Notes under the pieces: model-generated
Database searches by the model: none
What the model saw: the letters and a program-made list of their open reading frames with translations, nothing else
What the model was told of the DNA's origin: nothing
Made by a program: the position numbers and the translations under genes
Part shown: positions 1-8,050 of the stretch, piece by piece
Numbering within the stretch: the first letter of the stretch is position 1
Layout of the letters: each line of letters starts with the position of its first letter
NCBI GenBank assembly: GCA_023388605.1
Contig: JAEWFX010000028.1
Coordinates: 1-17,797, forward strand
DNA: 17,797 nt
DNA from: Bacillota bacterium
Lineage (GTDB): Bacteria > Bacillota > Clostridia > Saccharofermentanales > DTU023
Direction of reading: 5' to 3'

Positions 1-1
1 G

Positions 2-1444
2 CGTCAAGCAACCAAAGATGCAGGTAAAATTGCCGGTCTAGAGGTTTTAAGAATAATCAACGAGCCGACTGCAGCTTCTCTCGCCTATGGTTTAGATAAG
101 GAAGAAGATCAAAAAATAGTTGTATTCGATCTGGGCGGTGGTACTTTCGACGTATCTATCTTAGAGATCGGTGACGGCGTTTTCGAAGTTTTAGCTACCT
201 CAGGTAACAACCGTTTGGGCGGTGATGATTTTGATCAGAAGATAGTCGAATGGTTGATTTCAGAAGCTAAGCAGAGTTTAGGTTCTGATCTATCCAATGA
301 TCGTGTCGCCATGCAACGTTTCCGCGAAGCAGCCGAAAAAGCAAAGATTGAGTTGTCTGGTGTCACAGTAGCTGATATCAACTTGCCTTTCATTTATTCA
401 GATGCAGAAGGTCCCAAGCACTTAGAGACCAAATTGACTCGTGCTAAATTCGATGAACTCACCAGTGATTTAGTCAATAAGACCAAAACTCCGTTGCAGA
501 CAGCGATGAATGATGCAGGTCTCAAATCTAGCGACATTTCCAAAGTTCTGTTGGTTGGTGGTTCGACTCGTATTCCGGCCGTGCAGAACATGGTCAAAGA
601 GTATTTTGGCAAAGAGCCTTTCAAAGGTATAAATCCGGATGAATGTGTAGCTCTCGGTGCTGCAATTCAAGCTGGTGTCTTGACTGGTGATATCAAAAAC
701 ATGGTGCTCCTAGACGTCACATCTCTATCACTGGGTATTGAGACATTGGGTGCAGTCATGACCAAAGTTATCGACCGTAACACCACCATTCCTACCAAGA
801 AAAGTCAGATTTTCTCAACTGCAGCAGATGGTCAGAGTCAGGTAGAGGTTCATGTTTTACAAGGTGAACGTCAAATGGCTAGTGACAACAAGAGTCTCGG
901 ACGCTTCGTTCTCGACGGTATCGCACCTGCACCTCGTGGCATCCCACAAATTGAAGTTACTTTCGACATAGATGCCAATGGTATCGTAAACGTCTCAGCT
1001 GTCGACAAAGCGACTGGACGCGAGCAGAAGATCACTATTACCGCTACTACCAATCTCAGCGATGAAGAGATCGAGAAGGCGGTACAAGATGCAGAGAGAT
1101 TTGCCGAGGAAGACAAGAAGCGTCGTGAAGCTGTAGATGTCCGCAACGCTGCTGATGCTACGGTCTATCAGACTGAAAAAACTTTGAGCGAATTAGGTGA
1201 TAAGTTAGAACAAGCTGATCGTGATCAGATTCAAGCAGAAGTAGATAAGCTGAAGGAAACTCTCAAGGGAGAAGATATCGAGGCGATCAAACAACAGAGC
1301 GATGCATTACAACAGGCCTTCTTCAAAGTGTCAGAGAAACTGTATCAACAGCAAGCCCCTCAACAAGACGCCCCTAATGCAGCACCTAATCAAGAACCAG
1401 GTACTTATGATGCTGAGTTCAAGGATGCTGGCAGCGATAAATAG
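2..1444 (+). CDS. dnaK: Chaperone protein DnaK (Hsp70), 5'-truncated by the window edge
   Basis: ATP-dependent Hsp70 chaperone of the cytosol, working with DnaJ and GrpE in folding and disaggregation. The reading frame is open from base 2, so the gene starts outside the window; roughly the first 150 residues, including the first phosphate-binding loop, are missing. Visible hallmarks are the IINEPTAASLAYG segment (about bases 53-92), the DLGGGTFDVS phosphate-2 loop (about 128-158), the NRLGGDDFD segment, the VLLVGGSTRIPAV adenosine motif (about 547-585), the NPDECVALGAA segment, the interdomain linker VLLDVTSLSLGIET, the substrate-binding beta domain, and a helical lid ending in a Gln/Pro-rich, acidic C-terminal tail. 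I see no frameshift. dnaJ follows after 75 nt, the usual order. grpE, hrcA and any CIRCE operator would lie upstream and cannot be assessed. Confidence 0.98.
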   Translation, partial: RQATKDAGKIAGLEVLRIINEPTAASLAYGLDKEEDQKIVVFDLGGGTFDVSILEIGDGVFEVLATSGNNRLGGDDFDQKIVEWLISEAKQSLGSDLSNDRVAMQRFREAAEKAKIELSGVTVADINLPFIYSDAEGPKHLETKLTRAKFDELTSDLVNKTKTPLQTAMNDAGLKSSDISKVLLVGGSTRIPAVQNMVKEYFGKEPFKGINPDECVALGAAIQAGVLTGDIKNMVLLDVTSLSLGIETLGAVMTKVIDRNTTIPTKKSQIFSTAADGQSQVEVHVLQGERQMASDNKSLGRFVLDGIAPAPRGIPQIEVTFDIDANGIVNVSAVDKATGREQKITITATTNLSDEEIEKAVQDAERFAEEDKKRREAVDVRNAADATVYQTEKTLSELGDKLEQADRDQIQAEVDKLKETLKGEDIEAIKQQSDALQQAFFKVSEKLYQQQAPQQDAPNAAPNQEPGTYDAEFKDAGSDK

Positions 1445-1464
1445 TATAATTTAGTAGATTGTCG

Positions 1465-1496
1465 GCAGCTCTAGCAGTAGTTAGAGCTGCTTTCAG
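1465..1496 (+). terminator. dnaK-dnaJ intergenic hairpin, possible partial terminator or mRNA-stability element
   Basis: A perfect 9-bp inverted repeat, GCAGCTCTA (1465-1473) and TAGAGCTGC (1482-1490), with an 8-nt loop. Only TTTC follows, so it is too T-poor for a strong intrinsic terminator. Hairpins between dnaK and dnaJ can adjust chaperone ratios by partial termination or by protecting an mRNA end. That role is inferred here; only the inverted repeat is seen. Confidence 0.5.
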
Positions 1497-1519
1497 TTAT
1501 CAGCAATAAGGAGTATCTC

Positions 1520-2683
1520 TTGGCAAACAAAAGAGATTATTACGAAGTTTTAGGTGTTAGTCGCGATGCCGACGAGTCTAAGATCAAGCGTGCTTTCTGG
1601 AAATTAGCGAAGAAGTATCACCCAGACGTCAATAAAGGTGATGCAGAAGCAGAAGAGAAATTCAAGGAAGCCAATGAAGCCTATGAGGTGTTGAGTGACC
1701 CAGAGAAGCGTCAACGCTACGATCAATTCGGCTTTGCTGGTGTCGACGGCAATGCTGGATCAAGCCACGGTTTCAGTGGTTTCGGTTTTGACCTAAACGA
1801 CATTTTTTCTTCGTTGTTCGGTGGTGGCTTCGGAGGTTTCGGCGGATTTGGTGGCTTCGGTGATCAACATGCACACTACAACGGAGCCATGCCTGGTGCA
1901 AATTTGCGCTATCGCATGAAGCTAGACTTTATGGAAGCGGCTCACGGTGTAGAGCGTACCATCAATATCAAGAAGGAAGATGTCTGCTCTAAATGCTCAG
2001 GCCATGGAACTGCAGATGGCAGCGAGCCTGAGACCTGTCCAGTCTGTAATGGTACTGGTAGAGTTTCGCGTCCTATTCAAACCATGTTCGGACCTGTCAA
2101 TTCCACTCAACCATGTGGAAACTGTCATGGTAGCGGCAAAGTGATCAAGAATCCTTGCAGCAATTGCCGAGGTACAGGTCGTGAAGTGGTGAACAAAACT
2201 CTTACTGTGCAGATCCCTGCAGGCATAAATGAGGGTGAACGTTTGACTCTGCGTGGTGAAGGTGAGCCAGGTCAAAATGGTGGACCGCATGGCGATCTCT
2301 ATATTCAGATACAGATCAAGCCACATCCAGTATTCTCTAGACGTGGCAACGATACCTACTGCGATGTTCCTGTCACTTTTGCTCAGGCAGCTCTCGGCAA
2401 GGAAATAGAAGTACCGACTATCGACGGTACAGTTAAGTATAAACTGAAGCCAGGTACACAGCCCAGTGATGTATATACGCTACGCAATGCAGGTATTCCT
2501 TATGTATCTCGTCCGGGTTATCGAGGAGATCACCACATCAAGATTATCTTGGAAGTACCTTACGATATGAGTGACGAACAAAAAGACCTTTTGGAGCAAT
2601 TCGACAACTCTTTGAGCGATAATCACTACCGTAAAGGTCCTGGTTTCTTTTCGAGAATAAAAACTTTATTCCGTGAAAAATAA
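1520..2683 (+). CDS. dnaJ: Chaperone protein DnaJ (type I Hsp40)
   Basis: Co-chaperone that delivers substrates to DnaK and stimulates its ATPase. The 387-aa protein has full type I architecture: J domain (about 5-70) with the HPD motif at 34-36; a Gly/Phe region (about 84-115) that includes a short FGG-type tandem repeat; four CxxCxGxG zinc-binding motifs starting at C156, C173, C199 and C213; and the C-terminal substrate-binding and dimerisation domains. The start is a TTG at 1520, chosen because AAGGAG (1508-1513) lies 6 nt upstream and the resulting N-terminus, MANKRDYYEVLGV, is the family consensus. A TTG start would lower translation relative to dnaK. It is downstream of dnaK in the same direction and probably cotranscribed. 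Confidence 0.98.
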   Translation: MANKRDYYEVLGVSRDADESKIKRAFWKLAKKYHPDVNKGDAEAEEKFKEANEAYEVLSDPEKRQRYDQFGFAGVDGNAGSSHGFSGFGFDLNDIFSSLFGGGFGGFGGFGGFGDQHAHYNGAMPGANLRYRMKLDFMEAAHGVERTINIKKEDVCSKCSGHGTADGSEPETCPVCNGTGRVSRPIQTMFGPVNSTQPCGNCHGSGKVIKNPCSNCRGTGREVVNKTLTVQIPAGINEGERLTLRGEGEPGQNGGPHGDLYIQIQIKPHPVFSRRGNDTYCDVPVTFAQAALGKEIEVPTIDGTVKYKLKPGTQPSDVYTLRNAGIPYVSRPGYRGDHHIKIILEVPYDMSDEQKDLLEQFDNSLSDNHYRKGPGFFSRIKTLFREK

Positions 2684-2689
2684 ATTAGC

Positions 2690-2716
2690 TTTAGATTAAT
2701 CGATAAGAGATCTAAA
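2690..2716. terminator. Candidate weak bidirectional terminator between convergent genes
   Basis: The 34-nt gap between the stops of dnaJ (+) and the amidohydrolase gene (-) contains a perfect 7-bp inverted repeat, TTTAGAT (2690-2696) and ATCTAAA (2710-2716), around a 13-nt loop. The stem is AT-rich and has no strong T-tract on either side. Position supports a shared transcription end; stem strength does not. Confidence 0.3.
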
Positions 2717-2717
2717 A

Positions 2718-4007
2718 TCAGAACATATCCATCGATCTAGTCATTAAATGTTGTTTCTCCTGTTTAATTCTTTGGCAGTTAGCGATGACCTCTGGCAGAT
2801 CGATGGTTTTGTATTCTCCGTCAAAATAGAGAATTTCTCCATCAACCATATTCATTCTTAAATCAGAAGCGTTAGCGGAATATACAAGGGCACATAGAAC
2901 ATCATTCAGAGGCTGAGTGTGAGCATGACGTAGATCCCATAGTGTGAGATCTGCTGCATATCCTATCTCCATTGAACCAGTGTTCGTACGTCCTTGTGCT
3001 AAAGCTCCATTGATCGTAGCCATTTTCAGTACCTGTTTAGGGGTGAGGCAAGTGGGATCTCGATGGAGACCTTTTTGTAACATGGCAGCGAAGTGGATTT
3101 CTTCTAACATATTGAGATTGTTGTTGCTGGCAGGTCCATCGGTACCGATACAGGCTTTGAGATCTGCAGACAACCATTTCCTGACATCAGCGATACCGCT
3201 GCCTAATTTTAGATTAGCTGAAGGACAATGACAGGGATGCACATTGTACTTTTTCATGATCTCAATGTCCTCATCGTTGAGATGTACACAGTGCGCAGCA
3301 ATTGTCGGATGGCTAAAAAGATTAAAATCAGCTAGATAGGCGGTAGGAGTTTGTCCTGTCTCATTCAGCCAATCTTCATTTTCTTTTATAGTTTCAGAGA
3401 CATGTACTTGTACATGACAATTATATTTGTCAGCCAATTCAACAATGTTAGTCAGTTTTTTTGGATTACCGGTATAGACGGCATGGTAAGCCATATCCAT
3501 ACGTATTTTATCAGTGTTCAGAGACGCTAATTGTTTAGCAAAAGAATCAGCGTCGTCAGAAAAAGCGCATACATTTGCCTTAATGCCGCTTTCGTTGATA
3601 GCTTTAGTGATATCCCAAACAAACATATACATGTCGCTGAAGGACGTGATACCTGAGGCGAGCATTTCAGCTATTCCCAGTTTGGCTCCCCAATAACAAT
3701 CTTCACCTGACATCTCATCTTCGAAAGGGAGGATGTAGTCGAATAACCATTGGTGCAGTGCACGTTCACTGCCATAACCTCGCAACAGTGTCATCGCGAC
3801 GTGACAATGAGCGTTGACGAAACCAGGAATTAATAATTGGTCAGTACAATCTATAATTTCTAATTGCTCAGGTAACTGCACTTTATTATTAAGTTCAGCA
3901 CTCGGTAAAATAGATGAGATTTTCCCATCTTCAACTAGCACGCATTGTTCTGTGAGCAAATCCCAGTCAGGAGTTACGGTATAGCAATTTTTAAACAAGT
4001 AATTCAT
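2718..4007 (-). CDS. mtaD: Amidohydrolase, probable 5'-methylthioadenosine / S-adenosylhomocysteine deaminase family
   Basis: A 429-aa metal-dependent hydrolase of the amidohydrolase superfamily (MtaD/SsnA/TrzN branch), expected to deaminate an adenosine-type or other purine-like substrate in the cytosol. Metal and catalytic residues are visible: NAHCH with H67 and H69, VHVSE with H202 and E205, AAHC with H239, and IGTDGPASNNN with D290. A short N-terminal and a C-terminal beta segment (about 350-400) form the usual small beta-sandwich. Length is normal for the family. The ATG is 3 nt after the PBP stop, and its AAGG-type ribosome binding site lies inside the PBP coding end, which suggests translational coupling. 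Substrate is uncertain: methylthioadenosine or S-adenosylhomocysteine is the best family-level call, with guanine or another aminohydrolase substrate possible. Confidence 0.85.
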   Translation of the reverse strand: MNYLFKNCYTVTPDWDLLTEQCVLVEDGKISSILPSAELNNKVQLPEQLEIIDCTDQLLIPGFVNAHCHVAMTLLRGYGSERALHQWLFDYILPFEDEMSGEDCYWGAKLGIAEMLASGITSFSDMYMFVWDITKAINESGIKANVCAFSDDADSFAKQLASLNTDKIRMDMAYHAVYTGNPKKLTNIVELADKYNCHVQVHVSETIKENEDWLNETGQTPTAYLADFNLFSHPTIAAHCVHLNDEDIEIMKKYNVHPCHCPSANLKLGSGIADVRKWLSADLKACIGTDGPASNNNLNMLEEIHFAAMLQKGLHRDPTCLTPKQVLKMATINGALAQGRTNTGSMEIGYAADLTLWDLRHAHTQPLNDVLCALVYSANASDLRMNMVDGEILYFDGEYKTIDLPEVIANCQRIKQEKQHLMTRSMDMF

Positions 4008-4010
4008 AAG

Positions 4011-6293
4011 TTAGGGACCTTCTGGTTGTTCTGGTTCAACTGGCTGTTCAGGTTCAGGGTTTTCTCCTGGTTGGTCAGGATTTTCCTCAGGCTGTTCAAT
4101 GCCAGGTTCCACCGGTTGTTCTGGTTGAGCAGGTTCTTCTTGCGGTGTTTCTTGTACAGGTGCTGGCACTTCATATTGTGGGGTGCGTACAGTGATGTCG
4201 AAATCTTTGTAGGAGAGATCTTCAGAGATGGCGATCATCGAAGCACGCCATAAACCGATGGCGTTGTAGAGATCTGCCGGGGCGATTTCTGTACGGCGTC
4301 CGTAATTGTTGTCAAATCCATACCAGACAGCTGCGGTATAATAAGGAGTGTAGCCACAGAACCACTTATCGATCTCATCTTCACTGGTACCAGTTTTACC
4401 AGCAGATGGAAGATTGTATGGACCTGCTCCGACGTTCTGAGCTACGCTCATCAGATTGTCGGTCATCACATCTGTAACTTCCTTGCTGTAGACACGTTTA
4501 GCATCTGGAATAGTATTGTCTAGTAGAACTGAACCGTCTTGACGTAGAACACGGGTATAAACTGAAGGTTCGGCATAGATGCCGCCATTAGCGAGCGTGC
4601 TGTAGGCACCTGCCATCTGCAGAGTACTGACACCATCAGCAAAACCACCCAATGCCATAGCAGGAAAATTCTCTCCCGTACGATCGATGCCAGTGCGGCG
4701 TAGATAATCTAAAGCTACTTCTGGACCAACGTAATTCATGAACACATCAGCCGCTATGGTATTCAGCGAGCTGACCAAGGCTGTGCGTAGATTAACTTGT
4801 CCCGAGTAAGAACGACTGAAGTTGAGGGGGTACGGTGTATACGGATCCTCAGGGTTGAGGTACTTAGGCTCATCGTTGAATATGGTATTGGGTTGAATGG
4901 CTCCAGTCTCGAGGGCAGGAGCATATACTAGTATGGGCTTGATCGAAGATCCAGGTTGTCGATGAGCATCGGTAGCACGGTTAAAGATCATGTTTTTAGT
5001 CTTTTTACCATAACCACCGACCATGCCGCGTACACGTCCAGGATCCTGTACATTATTTTCAATTACGACTATGGAAGATTGAGGTACTTCAGGACTGTCA
5101 GGGAGCTGGTAAGGATCTTTGACGAAATTATCTTGATCGCTGTAGATTTCATCTAATTTGGCCTGCAGTTCAGAATCCATAGTGGTCTCAATGGTAAGAC
5201 CTTGATCGTAGACTGTGAGCTCCGCTACTTCACGTGAATAACCCAGTTTCGCCATCAGATCATCGACGACTTTGTTGATTGCATAATCAGCGAAATAAGA
5301 TCTGATACCGTCGCTCTTATTGTCCTCATGTGAAAAATCAAATTGCAACTCTGCATTCATCGCTTCTTGGTATTCTTCCTCTGTGATGAAATTGAGTTCA
5401 AACATTTTGGCGAGGGTAAAACGCATACGACGCAGAGCATTGCGTCGACCGTATTCGGTAAAAGGATTGAGGGTTGAAGGCATATTGGGAATACCGGCGA
5501 GGAAGGCACACTCTTGCAGATTCAGATCTTTAGCATCCTTGTTAAAATACGCCATGGCCGCTGCCTGTACGCCGACGATGTTATTGGACATCGGCACCAG
5601 ATTGAGATAGAGATCCAACACTCCTTCTTTGGAACGGTTTTGTTCGAGCTTAAAAGCGTTGTACCACTCCTGTATTTTACGTTGAGCCGAGATGTCGTCA
5701 GCGCCAGAGATCAATTTGATAGTTTGCTGAGTTATAGTTGAACCACCGTGAGTAGGAGTGCCGCCGTTGGCGAGAGCACTGAAGATCGCTGAACCGATAC
5801 GTTTGATATCGATACCAGGATGGCTCATGAAACGCTCATCTTCTATGGCGATAAAAGCTTTGGCGATGTAGGTATCCGCCAACTCTTGATAGGGGACGAA
5901 TTTACGGTTAGCCAAGGAGTTGCTAGAAACTCTAGCGATCTCGGTACCGTCTTTGTCCACTAAAATAGTCTTGTTGCCGGTGGAAGTGATATCTTCGATC
6001 TGCACATCTTTAGCAGTGGAAATATAGCCGAACAGAATACCTGTACCTAGACCAGTCAGACCAAAGCCCACCAACATCAAAATCACTAAACATAAAATCA
6101 GCAGGCGAGTTATCGTCGAAGCGACTAAGCCTATTAAACTGGTCGAATGAGTGCTATGTGAAGGACGTCCATGAACACGCTTACGCAATTCACGGTAATA
6201 ACGTCTTAATGGTGAACTCTTCGGATAAGGTTTCTTGGCCTTATTTTTTGCCTGAGTAGGCTGGCGTCTAGGAGTATTACTTGTTTCTGTCAT
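4011..6293 (-). CDS. Class A penicillin-binding protein (bifunctional transglycosylase/transpeptidase)
   Basis: Polymerises lipid II into glycan strands and crosslinks the stem peptides on the outer face of the membrane. With the ATG at 6293 the protein has 760 aa: a basic cytosolic N-terminus (1-52), one membrane segment (about 56-90), a GT51 transglycosylase domain (about 108-290) with EDERFMSHPG near 151 and GGSTITQQ near 184, then the transpeptidase domain with SxxK at S449-K452, SxN at 509-511 and KTGT at 633-636. All catalytic motifs are intact. The last 50 or so residues are a Pro/Glu/Gln-rich low-complexity tail. A TTG lies directly before the ATG; AAGAGG sits 2 nt from the TTG but 5 nt from the ATG, so I chose the ATG. 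It is first in a unit with the downstream amidohydrolase gene and divergent from another cell-wall gene. Confidence 0.97.
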   Translation of the reverse strand: MTETSNTPRRQPTQAKNKAKKPYPKSSPLRRYYRELRKRVHGRPSHSTHSTSLIGLVASTITRLLILCLVILMLVGFGLTGLGTGILFGYISTAKDVQIEDITSTGNKTILVDKDGTEIARVSSNSLANRKFVPYQELADTYIAKAFIAIEDERFMSHPGIDIKRIGSAIFSALANGGTPTHGGSTITQQTIKLISGADDISAQRKIQEWYNAFKLEQNRSKEGVLDLYLNLVPMSNNIVGVQAAAMAYFNKDAKDLNLQECAFLAGIPNMPSTLNPFTEYGRRNALRRMRFTLAKMFELNFITEEEYQEAMNAELQFDFSHEDNKSDGIRSYFADYAINKVVDDLMAKLGYSREVAELTVYDQGLTIETTMDSELQAKLDEIYSDQDNFVKDPYQLPDSPEVPQSSIVVIENNVQDPGRVRGMVGGYGKKTKNMIFNRATDAHRQPGSSIKPILVYAPALETGAIQPNTIFNDEPKYLNPEDPYTPYPLNFSRSYSGQVNLRTALVSSLNTIAADVFMNYVGPEVALDYLRRTGIDRTGENFPAMALGGFADGVSTLQMAGAYSTLANGGIYAEPSVYTRVLRQDGSVLLDNTIPDAKRVYSKEVTDVMTDNLMSVAQNVGAGPYNLPSAGKTGTSEDEIDKWFCGYTPYYTAAVWYGFDNNYGRRTEIAPADLYNAIGLWRASMIAISEDLSYKDFDITVRTPQYEVPAPVQETPQEEPAQPEQPVEPGIEQPEENPDQPGENPEPEQPVEPEQPEGP

Positions 6294-6523
6294 CAATACC
6301 TCTTATTTTTTGTGCATATGGTTATTGACAAAATGATTACATTGTTACAATATTATTTCACGTCGTATCGATACATCAGTATAGTGAAGTAATACGCACA
6401 AAAACTGATACGAGTAATTATATAAGTATAATAAAATCTGTTCAATTGACAGGCAGTGAACTTTACCTTTGTGTCGATGTTCTATACACTTTAAGCAGAC
6501 GTCATGAACAGGTTGGAGGTATG
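6294..6523. promoter_or_regulatory. Divergent intergenic region between PBP and NlpC/P60 genes
   Basis: About 230 nt of AT-rich DNA that must carry starts for both directions. Seen directly: a perfect 10-bp palindrome GTATCGATAC (6365-6374); a 7-bp inverted repeat TCGTATC (6363-6369) / GATACGA (6407-6413), one arm of which overlaps the palindrome; a consensus TATAAT (6427-6432); and a TTGACA (6325-6330) followed after 15 nt by TACAAT (6346-6351). I could not place a convincing promoter for the PBP direction. The inverted repeats could bind a regulator, but that is inference. Confidence 0.45.
6405..6432 (+). promoter_or_regulatory. Candidate sigma-A promoter for the NlpC/P60-VanW unit
   Basis: Exact -10 hexamer TATAAT at 6427-6432 with CTGATA (6405-6410, 4 of 6 matches to TTGACA) 16 nt upstream. 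Transcription would start near 6439, giving a leader of about 85 nt. The -35 is poor, so this is tentative. Confidence 0.35.
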
Positions 6524-8038
6524 ATGAATAGCGAAAACCGCAGAACTACTGACAACACGACTTTCTTAGATGGTCATGAAGTTACGCAGATTCAAGCGAA
6601 GCGAGCTGGCCGACAAATCCCTAAGATTATTCGTTACGGGCTTCCTATCTTGACGGGAGTATTGGTTTTGTCTGTAGTTGTGATGGGTCTACTCCTACCA
6701 CAGATCAATCGTTCCGCTAATTTTGATAAGAAACAAAAAGCCTTGAAGGATACTGAGCAAATTACCAAGAATGCTCAGAAATTATCTGCTTCTGCTAAGA
6801 AGAGCACTAGCACTACCAAGAGAACAGGTGCTACTCTGCTCAAAGTAAAAGCTGATGTTATCCGTCAACAAAAGGCAGAGTTGGAACGCAAAACTACAGA
6901 GACGACTCCAGCTGCGACTACAGAGCCTATCACAGAAGAGACCACTGTAGAGACCAAAGCACCACAACCGACTGAGCCTGTCACAGAAGCGCCATCAACT
7001 GAAGAGTCTGCTACTCAAACAGAGACTGAAGAAGATAACAATACTGTCGAAGCAGAGATCATAGAGAAAGTCGAAACTGGTGTAGAGAAATACGCCCAAA
7101 CTGATCTCAATCTGCGCGATGGTTACACTTTCCAAAATCAAGTTTTATCAGTATACAAACCTGCTTCTAAGGTTACCGAGACATTCATCGTCAAAGTACG
7201 CGGCAGCAATGATGTGGTCGAAGACTGGTCATATGTTGTAGATGAAGAAGGCAAGGAAGGTTATGTCTACACAGCCTACCTAGGAGAATCTGCTCCTGAA
7301 GTAGTGGAAGAGAAGACCCCTGAGCAAGACAATGTCGCTACAGAATTCACAGAGGTTTCTGGTACGATGTACGTCTCAGCCAGTGATGGTGCCTACATGC
7401 GTACTGGCTCATCAGTTAGCAGCAGTGGTATTCAGGTTCTATACTACGGACAGGCTGTAGAGTTGCTAGGCAAAGGTACCAATGACCAGGGCGAAGTCTG
7501 GTACCAGATCAGCAAGGACGGTACCGTCGGCTATATGCGCAGTGATCTCTTGCAAGATGAGGAGATCAACTTAGCAGAAGAAGTAGCTCCTGATAAGGAC
7601 GATGCTGATAATACCGAGGTCGTTACACCTGTTGAATCAGGTGAGAGCAGTGCAACTGGTAATTCCATCGCCGCCATGGGCTTAGAGTTTATTGGTACTG
7701 AATATATCTATGGTGGAGCTTCTCCCAGTGGCTTCGATTGTTCAGGACTTGTCTACTATCTATATAAATCACACGGTATAAGTATCCCGCGTACTGCTGA
7801 CGCACAAGCTACAGTAGGTTCATCGGTACCTTTCTCACCTGGTGATTACTCGCAATTAGCTCCTGGCGACATCGTCACTTTTGCTGAAGCTGGTAGAGGT
7901 GTACACCACAGTGGTATCTATATCGGTGACAACAGCTTTGTGCATGCTTCAGATTACGGCGTCGGTGTCATCGTCTCCAGACTAGATAGCAGTTATTATC
8001 TGTACAGATTGTACAGTGTCAGACGAGTGGTTTATTAA
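6524..8038 (+). CDS. Membrane-anchored SH3b-NlpC/P60 cell-wall endopeptidase
   Basis: Predicted peptidoglycan stem-peptide hydrolase acting outside the membrane. The 504-aa protein has a short cytosolic N-terminus, one membrane segment (about 34-58), a long Thr/Glu/Lys-rich linker (about 60-180), two bacterial SH3-like modules (about 188-254 and 281-342), an acidic spacer, and a C-terminal NlpC/P60 domain (about 379-504). The catalytic set is complete: Cys406 in GFDCSGLVYY, His462 in VHHSGIYIG, and His474 in SFVHAS. An upstream in-frame TTG (6446) would add 26 residues without a ribosome binding site; GGAGG at 6515-6519 is 4 nt from the ATG at 6524 and only 1 nt from the ATG at 6521. The VanW/G5 gene follows after 12 nt, so the two are probably cotranscribed. 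Confidence 0.93.
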   Translation: MNSENRRTTDNTTFLDGHEVTQIQAKRAGRQIPKIIRYGLPILTGVLVLSVVVMGLLLPQINRSANFDKKQKALKDTEQITKNAQKLSASAKKSTSTTKRTGATLLKVKADVIRQQKAELERKTTETTPAATTEPITEETTVETKAPQPTEPVTEAPSTEESATQTETEEDNNTVEAEIIEKVETGVEKYAQTDLNLRDGYTFQNQVLSVYKPASKVTETFIVKVRGSNDVVEDWSYVVDEEGKEGYVYTAYLGESAPEVVEEKTPEQDNVATEFTEVSGTMYVSASDGAYMRTGSSVSSSGIQVLYYGQAVELLGKGTNDQGEVWYQISKDGTVGYMRSDLLQDEEINLAEEVAPDKDDADNTEVVTPVESGESSATGNSIAAMGLEFIGTEYIYGGASPSGFDCSGLVYYLYKSHGISIPRTADAQATVGSSVPFSPGDYSQLAPGDIVTFAEAGRGVHHSGIYIGDNSFVHASDYGVGVIVSRLDSSYYLYRLYSVRRVVY

Positions 8039-8050
8039 CTCCGAGGAAAT

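Noticed and set aside
1802..1862. Possible microsatellite or CRISPR-like repeat in dnaJ
   Set aside because: It is the codon-level repeat of the normal Gly/Phe-rich DnaJ region, with no spacers.
6446..6523. TTG start at 6446 for the NlpC/P60 gene
   Set aside because: No ribosome binding site precedes it; GGAGG at 6515-6519 marks the ATG at 6524.
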